The position numbers were made by a program, and so were the translations under genes. The notes beneath the pieces are model-generated. The model searched no databases and was not told where the DNA came from. It saw nothing but the letters and a program-made list of their open reading frames with translations. Source: Thermoplasmata archaeon (lineage in GTDB: Archaea; Thermoplasmatota; Thermoplasmata; Thermoplasmatales; Thermoplasmataceae). From it: DNA of 44,516 nt. The DNA lies in assembly GCA_021797055.1 (NCBI GenBank), contig JAKAAI010000006.1, positions 1-44,516 on the forward strand. Reading direction: 5' to 3'. This document shows, in pieces, positions 8,514 through 16,030 of the stretch. Position 1 is the stretch's first letter; every line of letters begins with the position of its first letter.

Positions 8514-9308
8514 CTCTATTAAGTTTCATATTAACAGTGCAAAATATGGATTAAGTTGTACTTATTTTTTATATTAACCAAAAGAAGTTCATGTAACATT
8601 CTCTATCTCTGAAGGCTATGACTTACCAGGTGAATAATCCATTGTGTGGATAGTTTGTTCTTAAACATTCTCTGTATTCAGTATAATATTATGAAATGCG
8701 CAATAAAGCATGTAAAGGTGTTTAGTCAAGTATTTCCACCACACTAATGTTTTCAGTATTGCATGTAAAATGGATCTTGCATCATTACGAACAAAAAAGG
8801 GAGTGTGTTTCCAGTCTCGCAGGTATCAAACAAAGTGACGATCCCGCTAGATTTTGAGAGATTTTAGATATCCATGACGATGAGTGCGTATAAAATCTAA
8901 ATCACATCTCTCGTTAAGGGAGTATACAAAAAACATCTTTTTATTTCGACAAGAGAAGTTGCTTTTTGGAGTGAACAAAAGATTAATTGAAGCCTTAAAA
9001 TATACTAGAAGTAAAAAGCCAGAATCGATCTTATCCAGCTCTTAAAACGGCGGAAAAACGAATAAAAATATCTGTATGATGTAGTAGATTTTATGATGTC
9101 TGGAATGACTACCCATTTTAACAACACAACAGAGGAAACAGGAATAATTCATGAATTCACAGTAGCAATGTGAATAGTTTTCTATAAATAAGCGGAGCCA
9201 GCTGTTAGTTTTTGCTTGGTGGCAATCTAATTTTCATTCCTGTTCATTCCATTACATATAGCAGTTACAAGGCAAACATTATTTATTAAAGTGAAGATAA
9301 TCCGAATA
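8514..9308. other. Gene-free stretch of about 0.8 kb
   Basis: I find no convincing open frame, tRNA or known structural RNA here on either strand. All frames are broken by frequent stops and base composition is AT-rich. The end contains the TATA box for the following M20 gene. A decayed gene or an unrecognised non-coding RNA cannot be excluded. Confidence 0.6.
9282..9290 (+). promoter_or_regulatory. TATA box for the M20 amidohydrolase gene
   Basis: TTTATTAAA begins 27 nt before the ATG at 9309, the same spacing seen before other genes here. It predicts a transcript beginning at or next to the start codon. Confidence 0.55.
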
Positions 9309-10460
9309 ATGGCTATACCACCGGAAATAGAAAAATATGTTATTGAGCAGAGGCGTTTTATACATAAGCATCCAGAGCTCAGTTTTAAGGAGTTTGAGAC
9401 AAGCAAACATATTGAAACTGAGCTACGTTCATTTGGACTTGATGTCAAACATGTCGGAGCAACAGGTCTGGTATCAGATATTAAGGGAAAAGAGCCTGGT
9501 AAAATAATTGTTTTGAGAGCTGACATGGATGCACTGCCGGTAACAGAGGAGAATGATATTGATTTCAGATCGGCTACACCTGCCGTAATGCATGCCTGTG
9601 GCCATGATGCTCATGTCGCTATGCTACTGGGTGTTGCCAGAATGCTCTGTACAAGCGGCATTGAGAAGGGCACGGTGAGATTGATATTCCAGCAGGCAGA
9701 GGAAAGGCCGCCGGGTGGTGCAATTGAGTTTGTCAAAGCCGGTTTCCTGAAGGGTGTTTCAGCTGCATTGGGACAGCATGTCTCCTCGGATGATAATTGT
9801 GGTCAAATTTCGACATATTATGATTATGCAATGGCAAATGCCGATGAATTCCGCGTAAAGATACATGGAAAAGGAGGACATGGTTCTCAGCCAGAAAAAG
9901 CAGTTGACGTTCTTCTTATAGGGACATATTATGTCAACCTGATACAGAGCATCGTCTCCAGAATGATACCTGCATTCGCCCCGGCTGTGGTTACAGTAGG
10001 TACATTTAATTCTGGTTATAGATATAACATAATTGCTGCCCATACGGAAATAACTGGCACAGTCAGAACTTTTGACGACTCAATAAGGAAGAAAATAAAG
10101 CAGGAACTGAGTAAAATACTGAAGTCTCTCTGCGAAACCTATGGTGCAGATTATGAATTCGAATATATAGAAGGTTATCCAGCTGTGAGAAATAATCGAG
10201 AGATCACTGAAATACTTGAATCTGTGGCCGCTAAAGTTATTGGTAAAGACAACATTCTTCACAAAGATCCGCTCATGGGAGGAGAAGATTTTGCTTACTT
10301 TGCGCGCGAAGTACCAAGCACCTTCTATTTTCTCGGAACTGCCAATGAGAAAAAAGGAAAAACAAGCCCCAACCACTCCCCAACCTTTGACATAGATGAG
10401 GATGCACTGAAATACGGGGTTGAGATAATGTTTAACACGGCGATCAAGCTGCTGGATTAA
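9309..10460 (+). CDS. M20-family metallo-amidohydrolase (N-acyl-amino-acid hydrolase/carboxypeptidase type)
   Basis: A 383-residue dizinc hydrolase of the M20D group. Metal-binding and catalytic motifs are visible in order: LRADMDALPVTEE, ACGHDAHVAMLLG, QQAEERPPGGA, LGQHVSSDD and LMGGEDFAYFAREVPS. The middle lid domain contains KIHGKGGHGSQPEKAVDVL. Such enzymes remove N-acyl groups from amino acids or trim peptides; the substrate cannot be stated. ATG at 9309 is chosen because a TATA box lies 27 nt upstream and MAIPPEIEKYV matches the family N-terminus; an in-frame GTG at 9291 would fall beside the TATA box. It is convergent with the ROK kinase. Confidence 0.93.
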   Translation: MAIPPEIEKYVIEQRRFIHKHPELSFKEFETSKHIETELRSFGLDVKHVGATGLVSDIKGKEPGKIIVLRADMDALPVTEENDIDFRSATPAVMHACGHDAHVAMLLGVARMLCTSGIEKGTVRLIFQQAEERPPGGAIEFVKAGFLKGVSAALGQHVSSDDNCGQISTYYDYAMANADEFRVKIHGKGGHGSQPEKAVDVLLIGTYYVNLIQSIVSRMIPAFAPAVVTVGTFNSGYRYNIIAAHTEITGTVRTFDDSIRKKIKQELSKILKSLCETYGADYEFEYIEGYPAVRNNREITEILESVAAKVIGKDNILHKDPLMGGEDFAYFAREVPSTFYFLGTANEKKGKTSPNHSPTFDIDEDALKYGVEIMFNTAIKLLD

Positions 10461-10472
10461 AGAGTTTTGATT

Positions 10473-11408
10473 TCAGTATTTTTTCAGTGCGATCGATATC
10501 GCAGCCAGATCGCTCCCGTTCTTGAGACCCTGCACAACCCTAACCTGTCTGTACATGGATTTGAATTCTTCCCTGACCGCTGCCCTCAGAGGTCTGAACA
10601 GCGTATTCCCGGCAAGGCTGACACCTCCACCAATTATTATAACCTCGGGATCAAATGCACACGCTAGGTTAACGATACCGATCGAAAGGTAATAGATAGT
10701 TTCCTCTATAATCAGCCTTGAAAGCATATCTCCCTTGCGCATTGCATCAAAAATTGCCTCTGCTGTAAGGTTACCGGGGTTAATCTTTGATAATATCTTG
10801 GAGTCACGGACTGCTGTTATATTCTCTGAGACTCGTCTGCTTATTCCCTTGCCGCTGGCTATTGCCTCCAGACAACCCTTTCTACCGCATCCGCAGGTTG
10901 GGCCATTTGACATAATTACCATGTGACCGAATTCCCCTCCAAGGCCATTTCTACCTCTCATCAGCTTCCCGTTCACAAATGCCCCTCCGCCAATGCCGGT
11001 GCTCAGGGTTAAATATATGAAGTTGTCAACACCCTTACCTGATCCGAACATTCTCTCCGCAATCGTTGCACCAGTTGCATCGTTTTCCAGCACAACCTCC
11101 GCTTTAAAATGCTTCTGAAGTTCCTCTGATATCCTGAAATCATTCAGCCCTAGTATATTGGGTGAGGAGATTATCATACCCTTTTCTCTGTCAACGAGAC
11201 CAGCAAAAATAACACCCACTGAATCAACCTGGCTTATACCATGCGTGTTAAGGAGACTGTCCCCCATTTCGAATAACTGATCGCGTAACCTGTTTTTGCC
11301 AAGGTGCTTGATTGTAGGTCTTCTCACAGTACCTATTATTTCACCCTTCTCGTTTCCAATAACAGCCGATATTTTTGTACCGCCCACGTCGAAACCAAGA
11401 ATGTTCAT
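10473..11408 (-). CDS. ROK-family sugar kinase (glucokinase type)
   Basis: A 311-residue ROK protein. The N-terminal phosphate loop is FDVGGTKISAVIG, the substrate segment includes LENDATGATIAERMFG and STGIGGGAFVNG, and the zinc motif is GPTCGCGRKGCLEAIASG. The family phosphorylates glucose, N-acetylmannosamine or related sugars with ATP. No DNA-binding helix-turn-helix precedes the kinase domain, so it is an enzyme rather than a ROK repressor. Glucokinase is the commonest archaeal role, but the substrate is not proven. A TATA-like TTTATTATAG stretch (about 11430-11440) lies about 25 nt before the ATG, implying a leaderless message. Confidence 0.92.
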   Translation of the reverse strand: MNILGFDVGGTKISAVIGNEKGEIIGTVRRPTIKHLGKNRLRDQLFEMGDSLLNTHGISQVDSVGVIFAGLVDREKGMIISSPNILGLNDFRISEELQKHFKAEVVLENDATGATIAERMFGSGKGVDNFIYLTLSTGIGGGAFVNGKLMRGRNGLGGEFGHMVIMSNGPTCGCGRKGCLEAIASGKGISRRVSENITAVRDSKILSKINPGNLTAEAIFDAMRKGDMLSRLIIEETIYYLSIGIVNLACAFDPEVIIIGGGVSLAGNTLFRPLRAAVREEFKSMYRQVRVVQGLKNGSDLAAISIALKKY

Positions 11409-11496
11409 CAGATCCAGTCATGATGTGAATCTATAATAAAAAATTCGTCTATTATATTATGCATATAAGTAAAGGATAAAATCTTGGGAATTCAGA

Positions 11497-12828
11497 TTAA
11501 CCTGTTTTCTCCCGGTCATTCCTGCCGGATCCAGTCTTCTGAACAAGCAACGTTAGACCCTCGTTTGATTTTATAATCACCTTTTCGCCCGTGTCAGCTG
11601 ATCCTTCTTCTATCAATCTGGCTTTCCACATCTGTCCCTCAAATGAAACCCAGCCCTCAGGAGCAAGTGGTGTTTTTACCTCTACCTCCCTTCCAACCAT
11701 GCTTTCAAGTCCTGTATATTTCCGACGGCCAAGTGACCTGATGATGTATTGCAGATAATAAGCTACAAGAAATGCAACTATGATCAGGGCAGCAGCGAAG
11801 TATAAATTGCCGGTGCTGAATGGCGAAGATGAATTGGCTGATGGTGAATAGGTTATATATGCCGGTGCAAGTAAAAAAGCTCCTATCAGACTAACGACCA
11901 TACCTGTTATCATCATAAATCCATGTCCCAATTTAAATTCAGCTAGTATTAGTACCGCGCCCACAAGAATAAATATAAGACCAATCAGTGGAGCACCTAT
12001 GATTTCAGCGCCGATCAAACCAAGACCAATCATGATAAGACCTATCACACTCAATATAACACTCCCATGATAAAGGTCAAGCAAGATAGCTAACACGCCA
12101 ATCGTAATAAGAATGCCATCGACAAAGGAATCGCTCAAAAAAGAGAGGAAATTATCATACAGGTTTGGGTTTTCAATTATCACGTTAGGTGCAGTCGAAC
12201 CGGAGGCTAGGCCCTCCTGCGCCAGGAAACTGCTCAGGTTTGAAGCTTCCCCGTTAATCAGGCCAATAGCAAGCGCCTGAGTGTCTGTATAGATAGCATT
12301 GCTCGTTATCATGGAAAGGGCTGCTGAAACATTCTTACCGTGTGCCACGGCTAAACTCTGCATTAACTCTTCCATCAGCACTGTTTCAGATGTTGAGCCT
12401 CCAAGAACGACCGGCGACGATGGACCAATGGTTGACGAAGGCCCCATGAAAACAAAATCAGAACTTAACGCGATGTATGATCCTGCTGAAGAAGCCAAAC
12501 CACCAGAATCGATATAGGTGTAAACTGGAATCCCCTTTTGTTCGGTTGAGTTTATGTAAGATATGATCTGAAGCATGTCCGAGATATAACCTCCAGGGGT
12601 GTTCATGTTGATTACAACTGCCTCTACGCTGGATGAGCTCAGACCGGTAAGAGAGCTTTTAAAAAAAGCAGAGCTTCCCGGATCGACATTTTCTTGCAAA
12701 TTTAAGACGATAATATCCTTGCTGGATACTGACGTAGAATAACCCTGGGATATTGGAATGATCGAGATGATAAGCAATAATATTATTGCAGATAGGATAA
12801 TAACTGCGGACAATTGCCTCTCGCGCAC
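11497..12828 (-). CDS. NfeD-family membrane protein with ClpP-like protease domain
   Basis: This 443-residue protein has an N-terminal signal or anchor helix (8-28), a ClpP/crotonase-like domain (about 35-210), four to five hydrophobic helices (about 235-360) and a C-terminal NfeD OB-fold domain (VEVKTPLAPEGWVSFEGQMW). NfeD proteases such as PH1510 cleave hydrophobic segments of membrane partners. The nucleophile motif is present as LASSAGSYIALS (Ser114). By my alignment from memory the catalytic Lys of the PH1510 segment IKSLA corresponds to Gln158 here (MQSLAVAHGKN). A GTG start with ATTTAAAT at 12847-12854 suggests a leaderless mRNA. No stomatin partner gene is adjacent. Confidence 0.9.
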   Translation of the reverse strand: MRERQLSAVIILSAIILLLIISIIPISQGYSTSVSSKDIIVLNLQENVDPGSSAFFKSSLTGLSSSSVEAVVINMNTPGGYISDMLQIISYINSTEQKGIPVYTYIDSGGLASSAGSYIALSSDFVFMGPSSTIGPSSPVVLGGSTSETVLMEELMQSLAVAHGKNVSAALSMITSNAIYTDTQALAIGLINGEASNLSSFLAQEGLASGSTAPNVIIENPNLYDNFLSFLSDSFVDGILITIGVLAILLDLYHGSVILSVIGLIMIGLGLIGAEIIGAPLIGLIFILVGAVLILAEFKLGHGFMMITGMVVSLIGAFLLAPAYITYSPSANSSSPFSTGNLYFAAALIIVAFLVAYYLQYIIRSLGRRKYTGLESMVGREVEVKTPLAPEGWVSFEGQMWKARLIEEGSADTGEKVIIKSNEGLTLLVQKTGSGRNDREKTG

Positions 12829-12846
12829 ATACTACACATTATAAAG

Positions 12847-12854
12847 ATTTAAAT
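12847..12854 (-). promoter_or_regulatory. TATA box for the NfeD-family gene
   Basis: ATTTAAAT lies about 25 nt upstream of the GTG start at 12828 on the minus strand, supporting that start and a leaderless message. Confidence 0.5.
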
Positions 12855-12917
12855 TAACCTTTCTTTTTGTTGAGGAAAAAAGAAACGGAAAAATGCATAT
12901 CTGGACTGACACAATAA

Positions 12918-12924
12918 TATTTAA
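12918..12924 (+). promoter_or_regulatory. TATA box for aspS
   Basis: TATTTAA begins 29 nt before the GTG start of aspS at 12947. There is no Shine-Dalgarno-like sequence between, so the mRNA is probably leaderless. Confidence 0.6.
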
Positions 12925-12946
12925 TTCGCAATAAGTATAACGTCCC

Positions 12947-14233
12947 GTGAGTCTTTCAATTGCAGATGCGTTAACTCAGGAAAATGGTAGTGAAGTCACG
13001 CTCAATGGTTGGGTTCAGGATTTTAGAGTTCTGAAAACAGTTTCCTTTATTGTTTTACGGGATCATTCTGGTGTTTTGCAGGTAACAGTTAAAAAAGACA
13101 AGGAAGTTCTTCAGAAAGCTATCTCATCTCTGCAGAGAGAAACCGTAGTTTCAGTAAGGGGGAAGCTGAACAAGGAAGCGCTTACAAAGAACGGTATTGA
13201 GGTTATCGCCGACAGCCTGAGAGTTCTGAATACATCGGCCACTCCGCTTCCATTGGGAGTCATAGATAAGGTTAACGCTGACATCGAGACACGGTTAAAT
13301 AACAGATTCCTGGACCTTAGAAAGGAGGAAAATAACCTGATATTCCAGTCTGAATCTGAACTGTTGTGGGGGATAAGAAAATTTCTACACGAACAGAAAT
13401 TCGTCGAAGTCCACACACCCAAGATAGTCGCAGCAGCCACAGAGGGTGGTGCTGACCTCTTCCCGGTACAATACTTCGAGAAAAATGCATATTTAAATCA
13501 GTCCCCGCAGCTCTACAAAGAAATTCTGATATCTGCTGGCTTTAACAGAGTATTTGAGGTAGGACCTGCATTCAGGGCTGAGAAACATAACACACCGAGA
13601 CACCTTAATGAATTTACGTCGATTGACATAGAGATGGGTTTTTCGGATCACAATGATGCAATGAGGATGCTTCAGGAATCAATTAAAAACGGGATCAACC
13701 AGCTTAAATCATCCCTGGGTGATTCCCTCAAGTCTCACGGAATAAATATACCCGAACCACCTGATGAGTTCCCAAAAATAACATATAACGAGTGCATTGA
13801 ATTACTTTCAAATAAAAATGAAACTGTTGATTTCGGCTCTGATTTTACGCCTGAAAACCTGAAAATAATCGGGTCTGAATTCCCTAGTTTTTATTTTATT
13901 ACCGAATGGCCCACTGACCTGAGGGCATTCTACACTATGCCAAAACCCGGGAATGAAAGCCTGAGCAACTCCTTTGACCTGCAGTTTAAAGAATTTGAGA
14001 TAACATCAGGTGCGCAGAGAGTTCATGATCCGGACATGCTTGATATGAAGTTTCGAAAGAAAGGACTGAACCCGGAAGATTTTTCGTTTTATAGCAATGC
14101 TTTCCGCTACGGGATGCCTCCCCATGCAGGCTGGGGGCTGGGGCTGGAGAGACTAACTATGATAATGCTTAACCTGCACAATATACGTGAGGTTACCCTA
14201 TTTCCTCGGGACAGAACGAGAATTAGTCCTTGA
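12947..14233 (+). CDS. aspS: Aspartyl-tRNA synthetase (archaeal type)
   Basis: A 428-residue class IIb synthetase. The N-terminal OB-fold anticodon-binding domain contains [20 protein letters not shown]. The catalytic domain contains [27 protein letters not shown] (motif 2 region), [21 protein letters not shown] and the motif 3 segment [13 protein letters not shown]. It charges tRNA-Asp. Many archaeal enzymes of this length also charge tRNA-Asn for later amidation; which type this is cannot be decided here. The GTG start is supported by a TATA box 29 nt upstream. The 3' end overlaps a small minus-strand ORF. Confidence 0.97.
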   Translation: MSLSIADALTQENGSEVTLNGWVQDFRVLKTVSFIVLRDHSGVLQVTVKKDKEVLQKAISSLQRETVVSVRGKLNKEALTKNGIEVIADSLRVLNTSATPLPLGVIDKVNADIETRLNNRFLDLRKEENNLIFQSESELLWGIRKFLHEQKFVEVHTPKIVAAATEGGADLFPVQYFEKNAYLNQSPQLYKEILISAGFNRVFEVGPAFRAEKHNTPRHLNEFTSIDIEMGFSDHNDAMRMLQESIKNGINQLKSSLGDSLKSHGINIPEPPDEFPKITYNECIELLSNKNETVDFGSDFTPENLKIIGSEFPSFYFITEWPTDLRAFYTMPKPGNESLSNSFDLQFKEFEITSGAQRVHDPDMLDMKFRKKGLNPEDFSFYSNAFRYGMPPHAGWGLGLERLTMIMLNLHNIREVTLFPRDRTRISP

Positions 14234-14335
14234 TTTCTTATTGCCCTCTTCCTCACCATAAACAGTTCTTTCAAGTTCCTCGTAGCTGGCAACGTCATCT
14301 AGGTCTTCTTTTTTGTTAAACCTGACCTTTGACAT
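14198..14335 (-). CDS. Small charged protein, 45 residues, unknown
   Basis: The ORF starting at the ATG at 14335 encodes 45 residues, very rich in Lys, Arg, Glu and Asp (MSKVRFNKKEDLDD at the start). It has no recognisable domain and looks disordered. In favour of a real gene, TATA-like CTATTATTA-type sequence (14361-14370, read on the minus strand) lies about 27-30 nt upstream, the leaderless spacing used by other genes here. Against it, the last 36 bp lie within the 3' end of aspS and the protein is very short. The same frame is open further upstream, but the predicted transcript would not include it. Confidence 0.4.
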   Translation of the reverse strand: MSKVRFNKKEDLDDVASYEELERTVYGEEEGNKKSRTNSRSVPRK

Positions 14336-14444
14336 AGTCTCATGAAATAATTCAAATGGAACTATAATAACCTTTTGTTGTTTCCTGTTCTTCGTTTTTA
14401 CCCTTATAAACTGTAAAAAAAAATAAAAAATATTACAGACACAA

Positions 14445-14711
14445 TCAGTCCCTTTTGCTGACAACAACCATTGCCGGCTGTACCTCAAATTTTCTCTGCG
14501 ATATCCTTGTAACGGAGAGCAGGGCAGTCCTCTTCTTGGTGTTTTCGAAATATTTTAGAATCTGCTTTACAAGTGTAGCGCTTACCTCAAGCTCAATGTA
14601 AATTGGGTTGCCCTTATGGAACCATGTCGCTATTATCTTGTTATCAACCTGATCAAATAGATCCTCTAAATCTACCTCGATATCAATCCTCTGTCCAACT
14701 TCCAGTTTCAA
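14445..14711 (-). CDS. Conserved-looking 88-residue protein, unknown function
   Basis: This small protein alternates hydrophobic and charged residues as a beta-rich domain would (LEVGQRIDIEVDLEDLF, PIYIELEVSATLV, RKFEVQPAMVVVSKRD). I cannot assign it to a family. No ATG is available: the ORF begins with TTG at 14711, with an in-frame CTG at 14720 as an alternative giving MGNLKLEVGQ. It lies 65 nt downstream of MBF1 and upstream of the 45-residue ORF on the same strand, so all three may share a transcript. Confidence 0.6.
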   Translation of the reverse strand: MKLEVGQRIDIEVDLEDLFDQVDNKIIATWFHKGNPIYIELEVSATLVKQILKYFENTKKRTALLSVTRISQRKFEVQPAMVVVSKRD

Positions 14712-14776
14712 GTTTCCCAGCTCAGCAAGTGATCAGTTTCATTGTTCTTTAACCTTCTCAAACATCTTCCGCTAAA

Positions 14777-15205
14777 TTAGAAGCTCTCGAGTAATCTTAT
14801 ATCGAGTAACTTTTCAAGTTTTCTTGCTAACTTTATGTCTGGCTGCAGCTCTCCTCTTTCAACCTTTGACAAGACATTTTTCTTTTCCAGGAGTTTGCTC
14901 GCCAGATCTTCCTGTGTCCATGATAGTCTTTCCCTTGCCTCTCTCACAATCTGGGCGTATTCTGGTACCACGAAAATATCTTCTGAATCTGATGGTTTTT
15001 TCTTTGAATGGTTTACCTTTTGTTTTGGTATAAAATGAGTGGTGTTTTTTGCCCGGGGCTCAATTACGACTGCCTGAACCTGCTTTTTAGGAGGGTCAAT
15101 CGGAACGCCAAAATGAGCGCATGAATCACAGACTAATAGAATGGTGCCCTCCACCCTGACTTTCTGAGTTTTTGGAACGCTTTTTCCGCACATCTCACAG
15201 AACAT
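14777..15205 (-). CDS. Multiprotein bridging factor 1 (archaeal MBF1)
   Basis: A 142-residue protein with the archaeal MBF1 architecture. It has an N-terminal zinc ribbon (CEMCGKSV at 3-10 and CDSCAHFG at about 26-33), a flexible basic linker, and a C-terminal Cro-type helix-turn-helix (ERLSWTQEDLASKLLEKKN, then LSKVERGELQPDIKLARKLE). Archaeal MBF1 associates with the small ribosomal subunit and may couple transcription and translation. A TATA-like AATATATT lies about 30 nt before the ATG. It is divergent from the fibrillarin gene. Confidence 0.95.
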   Translation of the reverse strand: MFCEMCGKSVPKTQKVRVEGTILLVCDSCAHFGVPIDPPKKQVQAVVIEPRAKNTTHFIPKQKVNHSKKKPSDSEDIFVVPEYAQIVREARERLSWTQEDLASKLLEKKNVLSKVERGELQPDIKLARKLEKLLDIRLLESF

Positions 15206-15279
15206 GCTGTGTGTATCTCAAATTAGAATATATTTCTTAACAATTTGAGCCTCGACATATAACTGAAGCATAGAAAGCA

Positions 15280-15286
15280 TTTAGAT
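15280..15286 (+). promoter_or_regulatory. TATA-like element for flpA
   Basis: TTTAGAT begins 27 nt upstream of the TTG at 15307. The spacing supports leaderless initiation at TTG. The only other in-frame candidate after the upstream TAG is a CTG at 15292. Confidence 0.45.
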
Positions 15287-15306
15287 TTGAACTGCATACG
15301 GATATA

Positions 15307-15954
15307 TTGGCAACGGGTATCTTCGGTGAAAGGCTTATTCGCATTGGCAAAGATTTCTTCACAATTACAGAATATAAGAAGGCTGTATTTGGTGAAGATA
15401 TTATAAATTATGGTGGAAAATTTGCCAGAAGGATTGAGCCTAAAAGGAGCAAATTGGGTGCAGCGCTGATGAACGGGCTGGATTATCTGCCATTAAAAGA
15501 AGATTCAAGTATACTTTACCTCGGTGCCTCCACCGGAACTACCGCCAGCTATCTATCGGATATTTGCACAAACGGTAGGATATATGCAGTTGAGATTTCA
15601 ATCGAGTCCTTTTACAGGCTTCTTGGACTTGCAGAAAAAAGGAGAAACATTTATCCGATTTTAGAGGATGCAAACCTGCCTGAAAAATATTCATTTTTTA
15701 TAGATAAGGTGGATGTAATCTACCAGGACATCGCCCAGAGAAACCAGATACAGATATTCAACCTGAATGCGGAGATGTTTGCGGATGCTAAACATGCACT
15801 ACTGATCGTAAAGACAAGATCCATATCCTCCAGATTCCCGGAACAGACTTTACTTAAAACAGCTTTAAAAGAAATAAAGTCATTTCACGTCAGGAAAATA
15901 ATAGATTTGTCTCCGTTCGATCAATCAAATTTTTTGGTTTACATGGAAAGGTAA
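15307..15954 (+). CDS. flpA: Fibrillarin-like rRNA/tRNA 2'-O-methyltransferase
   Basis: A 215-residue archaeal fibrillarin, the SAM-dependent methyltransferase of box C/D ribonucleoproteins. The core signatures are RRIEPKRSKLGAALMNGL, ILYLGASTGTTASYLSDI (SAM-binding), YAVEISIESFYRLL and VDVIYQDIAQRNQ with the conserved acidic residue. The TTG start gives a short N-terminus typical of archaeal fibrillarins. Its usual partner gene nop5 is not adjacent: MBF1 lies upstream on the other strand and alaS downstream. Confidence 0.95.
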   Translation: MATGIFGERLIRIGKDFFTITEYKKAVFGEDIINYGGKFARRIEPKRSKLGAALMNGLDYLPLKEDSSILYLGASTGTTASYLSDICTNGRIYAVEISIESFYRLLGLAEKRRNIYPILEDANLPEKYSFFIDKVDVIYQDIAQRNQIQIFNLNAEMFADAKHALLIVKTRSISSRFPEQTLLKTALKEIKSFHVRKIIDLSPFDQSNFLVYMER

Positions 15955-16030
15955 ATAATGTTGACATTATCACAATAGAAAACAAAGAACTGTTTTAATC
16001 TACAAAATTATTACCTCTGGTTTAAATCTG

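Noticed and set aside
8881..8960. Possible small hairpin and terminator around TCTCTCGTTAAGGGAG
   Set aside because: The stem is short and imperfect, and no gene ends nearby.
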